Origin: Ignelater luminosus
Taxonomy: Eukaryota > Arthropoda > Insecta > Coleoptera > Elateridae
Reading direction: 5' to 3'
Assembly (NCBI GenBank): GCA_011009095.1
Contig: VTPC01005999.1
Coordinates: 189,019-253,018 of the forward strand
DNA length: 64,000 bases
Within the stretch, counting starts at the first letter, position 1, and each line of letters begins with the position of its first letter. The notes under the pieces are model-generated. The model made no database searches, was not told where the DNA came from, and was given only the letters and a program-made list of their open reading frames with translations. The translations under genes and the position numbers were made by a program. Below are positions 53,531 to 64,000 of the stretch, piece after piece.

Positions 53531-54378
53531 TGAAAGCTTGGGGAAATGAAGAGAACACTCCCGTGCTCGCTCTTCATGGGATAAGTGACAATGCAGGAAC
53601 CTTTGACAGACTTCTACCACTCTTGCCATCATCATTTTACTACATATGTATCGATCTACCAAGCCATGGACGATCAAGCCCATATCCTCCACATTTGTTT
53701 ATAAATGCTTTAGACAATGTTCTAACACTCAAATTGGTGCTTGATTATTTGAACAGAAAAAAATACATATTAATGGGCCATAGCTGGGGAGGACAAACAT
53801 CAATACTATTTACACAGCTGTATCCTGAATATGTCATTAAAATAATTGTTTTTGATTCATTTTATTTGTTTCCAGTAGAACTTCTTCATTTTAAAGATTT
53901 TTTAACTAATAAATTTAGTAAGTTAATAAGAGTGAATGAGAATATAGCAACAAACAAACGACCACAATATACGTATGAAGAGGCCATTGCAAAGCTAGTT
54001 GAAGGAAGAAGGTCTGGAGAATTAACTAGAGAAGCTGCAGAATCTTTATCAAAACGTTGCTTAATTCCAACTGAAAATGGAAAATACATTTTTTCTACTG
54101 ATCCCCGATTGAAAGCTTTCATAAATCCTTTATTTAATTTAAAATTTGTTGTGGGATTAGTAAAGAAATATCCTATAACTTGTCCTGTATTGTTTGTTTA
54201 TGCATCTGATACCGAAGCGCAGTATTATTATTTTAAAAGTGTTATAAGAGAATATAAAAGAAATAAGCAATGTATAGTTAAAAAAGTTGTAGGCAGCCAT
54301 GATGTTCATAATAACTCTCCTGAACTTGTTGCTCCAATAGTTAATAAGTTTTTAACAAAAGGAAAAAGTAAACTATAA
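53531..54378 (+). CDS. Serine hydrolase-like terminal exon copy B, peroxisomal
   Basis: Begins after TTTCAG and runs 848 bp to TAA. With the exon 44237-44285 it gives 299 codons, a 298-residue alpha/beta hydrolase. Visible motifs (numbering of the spliced protein): HG oxyanion loop (about 36-37), GHSWGG with nucleophile Ser about 101, Asp in VYASD about 243, His in GSHD about 273; the cap region is about 115-190. It ends SKL, a type 1 peroxisomal targeting signal. Family: SERHL/kraken-like serine hydrolases, of unknown natural substrate. A polyadenylation signal follows at 54939. Because exon start and phase match, it is probably spliced to the shared first exon; expression is unknown. The first 80 residues are very close to truncated copy A. 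Confidence 0.85.
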
Positions 54379-54938
54379 ATCTTAAGTAGAAAGAGAATTT
54401 TTAGATAATGTTATAATACTTCTTAAAGGATTTCATAATGTGGGGAAATCACCTGGATTTGGAATAGAAACGTTTAGGAATGGTGTTGGAACTTACGTAT
54501 TTTAAATTATCACATCTTTTAGTGTTTTAGTAATGTAATTTAAATTGCAAATATTAGAGTAATTTTATTGCTATTCAATATTAACTCAAAACTACATGCA
54601 TATGTCTCATTACGTACTACAATATAAGCAGTGACCTAACAAGACTTGAATATTAAATTTTTTTAAAAGTTTACAGAAACAGGTTTTTATTTTATTTTAT
54701 TTTAAAAACTAATTTAGTCTAGTTGAAGTAGAACTACACTTAAATCTCATATAAATGTATGTGTATATGATCTTAAGGTTTTTGTACTTGCTTTATTTTA
54801 ATGTGAATACCTTATTACAAGATGTGAAATTTGAAAACAAAATAACTGATGTGCCTTTTTGATCTGTAATACAGACCAGATTGTTATTAATTGAATATAC
54901 TATATTTGTATAATATTGTTTGCTTATCTAGTCTTAGC

Positions 54939-54944
54939 AATAAA
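54939..54944 (+). terminator. Polyadenylation signal, copy B
   Basis: AATAAAATTTGTG, in a 3' region that is also recognisable after copies C and D (shared ATGATCTTAAGGTTTTT phrase at about 54766), which indicates that the 3' untranslated region was duplicated along with the exon. Confidence 0.6.
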
Positions 54945-55253
54945 ATTTGTGTCAAAACTATTTGTCTTTTCTTTTGTAATTAATAACCAAAGCTTGGGTT
55001 ATATGCAAAATTTATCTTTCGATAGTTCCCTTCAAAACATTTAATTTCAACACCTGATTTCCAACTGCTTCTGAGTCGTCCGGGTTCTAATAACAGAAAA
55101 CTGTTTTACAAAACTTCTGTTAAAGTAATTTTTCTCACAGTGTTCCATTGTTTAACATATTCATGGATAAAAGAAACAAATAGATGCATTTTTCCAAATT
55201 TCTTATTTTTAGTGTCGTAAACAATATTCTAAATACTCTCAATAACATTTCAG

Positions 55254-56101
55254 TGAAAGCTTGGGGAAAGGAAGAAGACATTCCTGTGCTGGCTATTCAT
55301 GGGCTAGGTGATAATGCAGGAGCATTTGACAGACTTCTACCACTTCTACCATCATCATTTTACTACATATGCATTGATTTACCAAGCCATGGACGATCAA
55401 GCCCATTTCCTCCACATTTACCTATAAATGCCATAGATAATGTTTTAACACTGAAGTTGGTTGCTGATTATCTGAACAGAAACAAATACATATTAATGGG
55501 ACATAGTTGGGGAGGACAAACATCAATACTGTTCACACAGCTCTATCCTGAATATGTCATTAAATTAATTGTTTTCGATGCATATTATTTTGGTCCAATT
55601 ACACTTGGGACTTTCAAAGATTTTTTTAATGAACGATTTAATAGTTTAATAAAGATAAATGGGAATTTAGTAGCAAACAAGCAGCCATTATATAAATATG
55701 AAGAGGCTGTTACAAAATTACTTAGAGGAAGAATGTATGGAGAATTAACTAGAGAAGCTGCAGAACCTATATTAAAACGTTGTTTAATTCCAACTGAAAA
55801 TGGAAAATATATCTTTTCCACTGATCCCCGACTAAAAGCTTTTATAAATCCATTTTTTGGTTCAAAATATATTATAGCATTAGTAAAGAAATATCCTATA
55901 ACTTGTCCACTATTGTTTGTTTATGCATCTGATTCAAAAGTCTGGTATTACCGTTTTGAAGGTGTTATACGAGAGTTTAAAAGAAATAAACATTGTGTAG
56001 TCAAAGAAGTTATAGGCAACCATGATTTTTACAATAACTTTCCTGAGCTTGTTGCATCAATGGTAAATAGGTTTTTAACAAAAGTTGAGAGTAAACTATA
56101 A
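55254..56101 (+). CDS. Serine hydrolase-like terminal exon copy C, peroxisomal
   Basis: Follows ACATTTCAG and is again exactly 848 bp, in the right phase for the shared first exon. Catalytic motifs: HGLGDN, GHSWGG, VYASD and GNHD. It ends SKL. It is the most diverged copy: the cap segment reads AYYFGPITLG where B and D have FYLFPV, and the His loop continues FYNNFPE rather than VHNNSPE, so substrate preference may differ. An open frame continues upstream to an ATG at 55184, but that crosses the conserved 3' splice site and is better explained as intron. Polyadenylation signal at 57824, after an inserted inverted-repeat element. Confidence 0.85.
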
Positions 56102-56558
56102 ATTTCAAGTAGAAAGAGGTTTTTTTAGGTAATAATCCAAAGAATTAGTAATGCAGTACAATTAAAGAAATGATGTGGAAACTAAATTAGTATATCTCTT
56201 TAATAATAAAATTATAAATTATAAGTATTAAAGGAGTAATATTTATCTCAACTCAGTATTACTTTAAAACTATATACATACATCTTTTTATTGCATTATT
56301 GCCAATAGCAACAAGTAGTATTATTATAAGTTTTGCAGATGATAACTGGCCTCTAGAACTTTTGTAATGATCTAACAAGACTGAGTATTAAATTTTAAAA
56401 ACCCTAAGTGACAGTTACTTATTTTCTTCCTACATTTAATCTTGAAAAGCAAAATTAACTAGTATATTCTGAAGTTAATCGCTAATGTTTCAATTTATTG
56501 ACATTCAAACAAAAGAGTTTCATTCTAAAACTGTTTTAAGTTTAGTACTAAGGTTATA

Positions 56559-57465
56559 CAGTGTGTCCACATTTTGATGCTCACTATTGGGATCTCGGAA
56601 ATTGTAAGAGATACGAAGTCGGTTAAATTAAAAAAGATTTGGCTATTTTGGAGATCAGTTTACTTATGCTTTTATTTTTTCAAAAAAGTTTATGGCTTAC
56701 TAGATATTTGCTAAAAATGAAATTATCTCATTTTTCTTAAAGTGAAATGTTTCAGGAAAGAGCAAAGATAGAAAAGAACAGCAAAGAGGGTGTTTTAAAG
56801 AATTTACTCCGAAACACAAAAAAATTATTTTCTCAATTGTCTTTTGTTTTACTTCGGCGGTGAAACGTAAATCCAAATTTTCACTAATGGAACGCCTACT
56901 TGATTTCCATAATACTGAACTGGATGCCTTAAATGCTTTTCAGTGATACATGGTTTGACATTGCTATTCTTTTGTTTTACTGAGTTATGAAGTGAAAATC
57001 ATTTTTTATTATAGTGTGCCATGACATCTTAACACACAAAGTCGTGGAGTTTTATCAAAGAAATTCATTTTTTATGCAAAAATCGCTAAAACAAAATAAA
57101 TACGCTTTTATGGGGCATTGGCTGCTTATTTGATGCTATCTGTGAATGCTCAGTAAAGTATCTTAAAAGCGTCTTTTGTTTTGTTTTAGCAATTGTTACA
57201 TAACAAATGTAATTTATCTGACAAAAATCAACGATTTTCATATGTTTAAAGCCATGACATACTAAGTGGGAAATGCTTTTTATTTAAAAAAAAAATAAGA
57301 ATTTCGTTTTTAGCAAATATCTAGTAAGCCGTGAACTTTTCTGAAAAAACAAAAGCCGAAGGCAACTGATCTCCAAAATAGCCAAATCTTTTCTAATTTA
57401 ACCGACTTCGTATTTCTTACAATTTTTGAGATCCCAGTAGTGAGCATTGAAATTGGGACATACTG
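56559..57465. mobile_element. 907-bp inverted-repeat element, TA flanks
   Basis: Left CAGTGTGTCCACATTTTGAT and right in reverse CAGTATGTCCCAATTTCAAT start inverted repeats of nearly 190 bp (both contain ACGAAGTCGGTTAAATTA and TTTGGCTATTTTGGAGATCA). TA flanks at 56557-56558 and 57466-57467. No transposase. It lies in the 3' region of hydrolase copy C, between stop codon and polyadenylation signal, and would fold into a long hairpin if transcribed. Confidence 0.8.
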
Positions 57466-57823
57466 TATGTACTCATGAATTCAGTCCTGCAAGAAATTCT
57501 CTCCCAATTCCAGTTCGTAGAGCTTTGCTCTGCATGCACCATTTTATCTCTTAGTTGATCTAATTGAGATAAAACTATACTTAACCATTTCTATAATAAA
57601 TAAGAATTTTCTTATTTCAATATATGTAAGAGGAGTATGATCTTAAGGTTTTTTTGTAATTTTTCTGGAGCAGTTTTATTCAATGTAAATGCCCCATGTC
57701 AATATACATGATCTGATTTTCTCAATCTTTTATTTTTAATATTAAAATGTTTAGTATTATTAAAGTATTATTATTATTGAAATATATTGTTTAATTTTGT
57801 ATAGTATTGCTTTCATAGTTAAT

Positions 57824-57829
57824 AATAAA
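57824..57829 (+). terminator. Polyadenylation signal, copy C
   Basis: AATAAAATTTCTATTAAAAG, nearly identical to the signal after copy D. A conserved ATCTTAAGGTTTTT phrase stands about 185 bp before it. Confidence 0.6.
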
Positions 57830-58924
57830 ATTTCTATTAAAAGCATTTGTTTTTTCTTTGTAAATTAATAACCACAAGCTATATCTTTTCAAGTACAAGT
57901 ACCTTGCTAAAAAGTATTTAGAACAAACTATTCAACTGTATTCAAATTAAGTAGGTGTTCCAGTTAAAGAATGTTTGCCTTTGAATCTCATCTTGTAATG
58001 AAACAAGAAACAATTGCGAAAACATTTATTTAATCTTTTGTCGAATGTGAAGATAAAACTTGCCATTACTATGTAATATTAAACTTTATAAAAAAATTTG
58101 ATGATTTTCAGTTTTAGTGAATATCTAGTAAAGTGTGAAATCTCTTAAAAAAGAATGATTGACGCCTGTACCATATTTTATTTAAAAACTTGTCTAACCC
58201 ACCTCCTGCTTCCGCTCCTTGATTGTCTGTCACTATGCAAAAGTGAATGAAAGAAAATCATACCTACAGTGATAATAATGCAGAAGATTTCATCTCAATA
58301 CCACACATTGTTCCCAGTTAAAAAAGGTCTCCTGATTAAGTTTCTGATCACACTGCTTTATAAGAAGACTAAAAACTAATTAGATGGTAGATAATCTGTG
58401 CTTTTGGTGTGTTCTTGTATTTTTTTGACAGTTTTTTCTCGTTGGAGAGGTTTTTTTGATAATGGTGAGTTCACACTGAGAGGTTGATTAAATACAATGC
58501 ATGTAACGGAAACGAAAAGTTAACGTTACAGTTTTTTCTTAATACATTTTTTATGTGAAATGAACATTAACAGAGATCTCCTTTTGTATCTATTTATTCT
58601 AGAGACGCAAACAATGATAAGATGTATTTGATAAATACAGTTGAACATTACTGTTCTTGCTCAGATCAAGATTATTGAGATTCATTACCATCTATACCTA
58701 CCAAGTATGTCTTGTTACTGAAACATGTGTAACTTTATTATGGTTAGTTTTGAAAATTAGAGAGATATTGGCTTGTCTCACCTATAAATGAATTACATTG
58801 TATACCTCATAAATGATACCAAGTTTTTTATTGTATGGCCATATGGGTACCTCTGAAATGACCAAGAATATTAATACAACAAACACCTGGGTCAAAGCTA
58901 AGTAATAAAATATGTTTTTTCACC

Positions 58925-59170
58925 GTTGGTGGACGTCAACTGGACATTCGTCATCCAAAACCGTCCAAATTATGTCCAAAGGTCGTCCAGATTATGTCCA
59001 AACATCGTCCGAATTATTTATGTCCAAGAATCGTCCGAATCATGTCTAAAAGTACAAATTACGTTCAGTAACGGACGTCCGTAGGATGTCCAAAGTTGTG
59101 ACAAACGGACGTCCACTGGACATCTATCCGCCGGAATTTGGATGTCCAATGGACATCCATAGGATGTCCG
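58925..59170. repeat. Short tandem repeats rich in GGAYRTCC palindromes
   Basis: About four degenerate 22-26-bp units of the form CGTCCRAATTATGTCCAA run from about 58957 to 59046. On the right follow GGACGTCC, GGATGTCC and GGACATCC motifs in both orientations (59072-59170), forming nested dyads. This adjoins the dispersed repeat at 59170-59420 and may be the subterminal region of one mobile element. Confidence 0.6.
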
Positions 59171-59420
59171 TGTGCTATATATTGTCGTATTGCCTATTAT
59201 ATTGCAGTATTTGCCGAATATATTGCCGCATTGCCGAATATGTTGTCGTATTTGGTCACGTAACTTTAACGGGAATTTGCTCAAACTCTCTAATGTTACT
59301 GTCAGTAAAAAAGAAAAATAGAGTAGCAGAGTTATTGTCGTTATTGCTTTTATATGCTTTTATTGGTGTAATACTGCCGGCAAAATGTATACAGTTCGGC
59401 AAACAATGCGGGGTATCACA
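59170..59420 (+). repeat. Repeat copy related to 45180-45480
   Basis: Shares TATTGCCG-type tandem phrases, TACTGTCAGTAA and ATACTGCCGGCA with the minus strand at 45180-45480. Unknown element, directly right of the palindromic array. Confidence 0.5.
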
Positions 59421-59682
59421 GAGGTTTTAAACAACTGTTGAATCGTCACTTATTCTTTATTCATGTAAATGCTCTTTATTAAGTCAAGTAGGACCATCAA
59501 ACATAACATGAACAGAATAGTTTCATTTAACAGACTAGTTTTACTTTAAACTGTAACATAGATTTACAAAAAGTAATTTTAAAAACTGTGGTGCTCTGCT
59601 TTTATTTAATCAGAAAAAGATTTATCCATAGTTTCTATTTTTAGTATGATAATAATCTAAACAATTTTCAATAACATTTCAG

Positions 59683-60530
59683 TAAAAGCTTGGGGAAATG
59701 AAGAAAACACTCCAGTACTATCTATTCATGGTTTAGGTGACAATGCAGGAACATTTGACAGACTTCTACCACTCTTGCCATCACCTTTTTACTACATATG
59801 CATCGATCTGCCAAGCCATGGACGATCAAGCCCATATCCTCCACATTTGTTTATAAATGCTTTAGACAACGTTCTAACACTCAAGTTGGTACTTGATTAT
59901 ATGAACAGAAAAAAGTACATATTAATGGGTCATAGTTGGGGGGGACAAACATCAATACTATTCACACAGCTATATCCCGAGTATGTTATTAAACTAATTG
60001 TTTTTGATGCATTCTATTTGTTTCCAGTAACACTTAATAGTCTTAAACATTTTCTAAATGACCGATTTAGTCATTTAATAAGGATTAATGAGAATATAGC
60101 AGCAAACAAACAGCCACAATATACTTATGAAGAGACTGTTGAAAAGTTAATGGAGGGAAGAATGTATGGAGAATTAACTAAAGAAGCTGCAGAACCTTTA
60201 TTAAAGCGTTCTTTAATTTCAACTGAAAATGGAAAATACATTTTCTCTACTGATCCTAGACTGAAAGCTTTTATAAATCCTTTATTTAATTTAAAATATA
60301 TTATGGGATTAGTAAAGAAATATCGTATAACTTGTCCTGTTTTGTTTGTTTATGCATCTGATTCAGAAGCGCAGTATTATTATTTTAAAAGAGTTATAAC
60401 CGAATATCAAAGAAATAAACAGTGTATAGTTAAAAAAGTTACAGGCAATCATGATGTTCATAATAACTCTCCTGAACTTGTTGCTCCAATAGTAAATAAG
60501 TTTTTGACAAAAAGACAGAGTAAACTATAA
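59683..60530 (+). CDS. Serine hydrolase-like terminal exon copy D, peroxisomal
   Basis: Starts after ACATTTCAG and is 848 bp like B and C, giving a 298-residue protein when joined to 44237-44285. Contains HGLGDN, GHSWGG, VYASD and GNHDVHNNSPE, and ends SKL. The body is close to copy B, but the oxyanion loop (HGLGDN) matches copy C, which may reflect gene conversion. There is no ATG near the start of the exon, so it needs an upstream first exon; the only one seen is 15.4 kb away. Polyadenylation signal at 61044. Confidence 0.85.
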
Positions 60531-61043
60531 ATTTTAAGTGGAAAGAGAATTTTCTGGGCACAGTAAACTGATAATGGTTTTTAAAGTATCAAAGAATTAC
60601 TAATGCAGGGAAATCAGTAATACCACCTACTTAAGAATGATGTGGGAATTAACTATGTCAGTATATTTTAAAAATCATTTTGTTTTATTGTTTAGTAATA
60701 CAAGTCTAATGTCAGTTGCTAAGGATTATATTAATTGATTTTTAAACCTTTATTTAAACATATGTTGTTGTACAAATATGATCCTGAGGTTTTCATGATT
60801 TACTTGTAGTTATTTTTATTCAGTGTAAATACCTCTTTTTTTAACACAAAGTCTTTTATTTACTGAAGTATCCGTCCTGGTCTAAAATCAGAAATATAAT
60901 TGCCTTAGCTTTTCTGGCATAGTGTTCTGTCATTCCAGATTTTTATTTTTTAAATGTTATGTATACTATTATGTAAATAGTGTTGTTATTAATGGATTTA
61001 GAAAATATAATTTAGTTTTGTGTAGTATTATTTGGTAGTTATT

Positions 61044-61049
61044 AATAAA
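61044..61049 (+). terminator. Polyadenylation signal, copy D
   Basis: AATAAAATTTTTATTAAAAG, the same sequence context as after copy C. About 260 bp before it the conserved ATGATCCTGAGG phrase corresponds to ATGATCTTAAGG of copies B and C. Confidence 0.6.
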
Positions 61050-61822
61050 ATTTTTATTAAAAGCATTTGTCTTATTTTGTAAATTGACCACATGCAATGT
61101 TTCCAGCAGCACCATAAAAAAAGTAAGATTCACACTGTAACGATATGATCTATAGTATAGTCTGCAAGAAGCTTTTCATAATACTGTTACCATCAGATAA
61201 TACATTTTTTCCAAATTGGCATCTTCAAAATCTTGCTACTTAAATTTAAACTATATACTTAAAAACAGTGTTGCTATGTTTTGGAATTGTATTCATAGAG
61301 TTAAACTCTAATTAAACCTAAGCGATGATGGTGCAATCAGCCCTTAGTATATAAAAAGAAGCATATAATCAATCAATAGGCTGACTGACATAATATTCTA
61401 ATGATAAATAGAAATACCGTTAATGTGAGAATAAAAACTAGATGTATTTTGTGTATCAAACAACTAATTGGTCATCCTTATCCAATGAGTTGGTTGAAAG
61501 TGCTCTGCACTTAATAAAAATTGTTACATAAAATATGTATAGTTTTCATTCTTGCATTATTAATCGATCGTGTACACAGTTTGGTACAGTATTCAAAAAT
61601 ATTCTCGAAACAGGAATTAGAAACAAAACCATGCAGAGATTATCCAAATCTTTATAAGAAGAATGTTCTATATGTAATATATAAACAACCAATCAACATA
61701 TCTACTTCACTGTAATTGTTAAAAATAAACATCTAATCTAAAATATATGCAGGTTATCCTCAGGCATTTAGTTGTGGATCCAACTTACATTTAAGGAAAC
61801 TTTCTAACCTTTTTTATTACAC

Positions 61823-62366
61823 ATTAAGAATTATGCATCTTAATGCCTGATTAAATTTTCTATCAGTGATCAACAGTTTTGTTTCTAAAATTATAGTAAA
61901 AACCCGACGATTGTCCCTCTCCCCCCTCCTAAAGATTATTTATTATAATAAAATAAAGTTGTAGTATTTAAATTTAACCTATAAGGTTTAAGATTTTATA
62001 GCATAATAAGTCTTTGAGATTGAGTAAAATTTACATTTTTATATTTTTCTCCTAATGGCGTCGTCGGCTAATTCAATGATCTTGAGTTGTTATTGGCGGA
62101 AAATGACGAACAAGACTAGTCAGATCTGGGTCTATACTCTTGTATACAAGGAAATACCTTTTCTCTTAGAAATTAGATTAAGATCTATGTAAGTACAAGG
62201 ATGACTTCGATCCACACTTACCATTGTTTCCAAAAGCCTCATTCAAGCTGTAAATAACTGTTACTGGTGTCAAATATCCAACACACTGGTTTTCAGTGTT
62301 TAATACCTCCGTTTTTTGAGTAGGATCATATACTAGGAATAATTCACGATTCACTGCTTCGCTCAT
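61823..62366 (-). CDS. Unidentified small gene, two-exon model
   Basis: The first exon runs from the ATG at about 62366 to an AACAATG|GTAAGT donor at about 62219. It encodes MSEAVNRELFLVYDPTQKTE and continues to EAFGNN, with a normal globular composition and a strong splice donor, so it looks real. I do not recognise the family. A candidate second exon begins after ATTTTAG at 61884, is in phase, and reads about 20 codons to a TAA followed at once by AATAAA; this would give a protein of about 70 aa. The second exon is speculative and the gene may instead continue elsewhere to the left, inside the hydrolase cluster. Confidence 0.45.
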
Positions 62367-62399
62367 TTTGAAACACAAAATAATTTTGATGACAATAAA

Positions 62400-63280
62400 T
62401 CACACTAAAATACCGCGCTTTCAAAACACCTTAATTCTTTTGCCGTTGTCTTCTTATGTTAGATAGCCAATTAACAAAAAGCGGATGTTTGAAAACGAAC
62501 AAATAGGAAACAAAACGCGTTAAGAATGCACCAATAGCAAAACAAGGAACATCGAAGAATATCGAATCTACACCAATAGGAAAGCTAAGATATTTCCGTT
62601 ACCTGGTTTGTATATTAATTCATTGTACATAATCTGAAATCGATGAATTATCATAATATATGTTGAAATTGAGTTTGTTAAATATAGATGTAAATGTACA
62701 TAAAAAAAACTTAGTATATAAATAACCTGATTTTATTTTAATATAATGGCATTTACTTGCTAATAAATCCGATAGATGGAGTTCGATAGAGTACCGTTAG
62801 ACTTACTTTCTCAAGACCTAATTTTAATTTATTAATTGAAATGGTAGTGTAGTATTATTAGTGAACTGTTTTAGGAATGAAAAGCCTGAAGTCAAGTTTC
62901 TTCTATCAAAAAAAGTTGAAGATGTCTATTTGCGTGGTTTGAATTAATACCGCTAAGTGCGTAATAAGACGACGTGTAGCGGCGCAAGCAAATGAGCGAT
63001 GCGTAGGACTTTGAGAAACGGTCATCTTTAAGAATTAGGTTATCTAATTTGAAAAGAACATCAATGCGTTTGTTTTTATTAATATAAAAAAGCTTAAAGC
63101 AATTACAGGAACTGTCCTCTTCCTGCCTCTATGCACACTTTAGCTCTTTGTACAATGGAGGAAGTAGTTTTTCGAGGAGTACAACTGTAGACAGGAATGG
63201 ACCCAGCGGCATTATAATTAATTTTTAGAACAAGCTCTTCCTTATTGCATGACTGTTCTGTATACACTATACTTTTCATA
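62400..63280. other. Intergenic sequence
   Basis: No gene, RNA or clear repeat recognised. It includes the promoter side of the small minus-strand gene and a CG-bearing patch at about 62960-63000. Confidence 0.5.
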
Positions 63281-63289
63281 TGTCTTCAG

Positions 63290-64000
63290 AGATAGTAGTC
63301 AAGGAGGCTGACACCAGGTTATTGCGATGGGCAAAGATACTTTAGCAGACCCGAAGGTAACGTCTAGACTCTAGACTAATGTAGGAATACCTTGAAGAAC
63401 TAAAGAGATTGGCAGACCAGAATACAGTGAAACTAATCTAGGTACCAGGACATCAGGGAAAAAGTTGATAAGCTGGCAAAGAGAAAATTAGAAACACCAT
63501 ACTTTGGTTCAGAACCCGCTCTGGCAGTACCAAAAAGTACAGTCTATGAGTAAGTGGGAAAATAAAAATCAACATATAACACACTGGCAAACTTTACCAG
63601 GAGACAAGTATATGAAAAATCCTACAGAGATAATCCACGCGGTAAAAGAACAGAAGAACTGCTCATATTGAACGGGAATCAGCTACAAACAGTAGTAGGC
63701 TACTTTACATGGTATGCACCTAGAAAGGAACACCCTGAATAAAAATAGGAAACCAGAAGCAGTTCAACACATACCGTGTAAATGCAAAGCTCTGGCACGC
63801 AGAAGACAGATCATCTATGAGTCGACAGAAACAGAATCAAGTATATTCAATATCCAGTCAAAGACCTGTATAGGCTACTTCAAGAAACTCGAGTACTGGA
63901 ATGGGTGCAGTAAATACAATGGGGGTAATACAATAGCCCAATAGGCTGCAGTGACTGGAAACTGGACAACTTCCAAGAGAAAAAAAATAGGCTATCTTTT
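63290..64000 (+). mobile_element. Decayed 3' end of a non-LTR retrotransposon
   Basis: In several broken plus-strand frames: a degraded RNase H end (VPGHQG at about 63442, then DKLAKRKLETPYFGSEPAL), LLILNGNQLQTVVGYFT (about 63660-63710) and a Cys/His end with EAVQHIPCKCKALARRR (about 63750-63800). This order matches the RNase H and C-terminal region of jockey/I-like ORF2 proteins. Stops and shifts make it inactive; it extends beyond the window. Confidence 0.65.

Noticed and set aside
55184..55253. N-terminal extension of hydrolase copy C from the ATG at 55184
   Set aside because: It crosses the 3' splice site conserved in all four copies, and the extra residues have no counterpart in the family; taken as intron.
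61521..61715. 64-codon plus-strand frame with a signal-peptide-like start
   Set aside because: It lacks an ATG start (opens with TTG), has no recognisable domain and lies in AT-rich sequence where such frames are expected.

Overview
This is AT-rich, intron-rich nuclear DNA from an arthropod, most likely an insect. The support is two recognisable genes (a four-MBT/SAM Polycomb protein of the Sfmbt type and the bHLH factor TFAP4/cropped), GT-AG introns up to 25 kb, and many decayed DNA transposons. I cannot fix the order from sequence alone. One 10-N assembly gap lies at 728-737.

Region 1 (1-31.2 kb, minus strand): a TFAP4/cropped (crp) locus. A 27-codon first coding exon (31088..31170) is phase-compatible with the bHLH exon (5836..6001) across a 25-kb intron. 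The leucine-zipper exons were not found and probably lie left of the window. The introns hold MITEs (a hAT element with a perfect 8-bp duplication, a Harbinger-like element with a nested palindrome, a mariner-like element), a decayed element region near 15.5-17.7 kb, a possible decayed mobile-element ORF near 23.5 kb, and several GC-rich islands that may be regulatory.

Region 2 (33.8-43.7 kb, minus strand): a complete Sfmbt-like gene. I reconstructed it as eight coding exons, about 901 aa: FCS zinc finger, four MBT repeats with an intact aromatic cage in repeat 4, a basic patch and a C-terminal SAM domain. Its 5.9-kb intron carries two TA-flanked inverted-repeat elements.

Region 3 (44.2-61.1 kb, plus strand), the most unusual part: a serine-hydrolase-like (SERHL/kraken-type alpha/beta hydrolase) locus facing Sfmbt head to head. 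One short first exon (44237..44285, 16 codons plus one base) is followed by four tandem copies of the terminal exon, each behind the same kind of 3' splice site. Three copies (B, C, D) are exactly 848 bp, keep Ser-Asp-His, end in the peroxisomal signal SKL and have their own polyadenylation signals. I found no second first exon, so the locus may make several peroxisomal hydrolases by choosing among alternative terminal exons. Copy A is broken; hAT and reverse-transcriptase debris follows it.

Region 4 (61.8-64 kb): a small unidentified minus-strand gene start, and the decayed 3' end of a non-LTR retrotransposon running off the window edge.

Exon models rest on splice phase and family resemblance read by eye; no alignments or searches were run.
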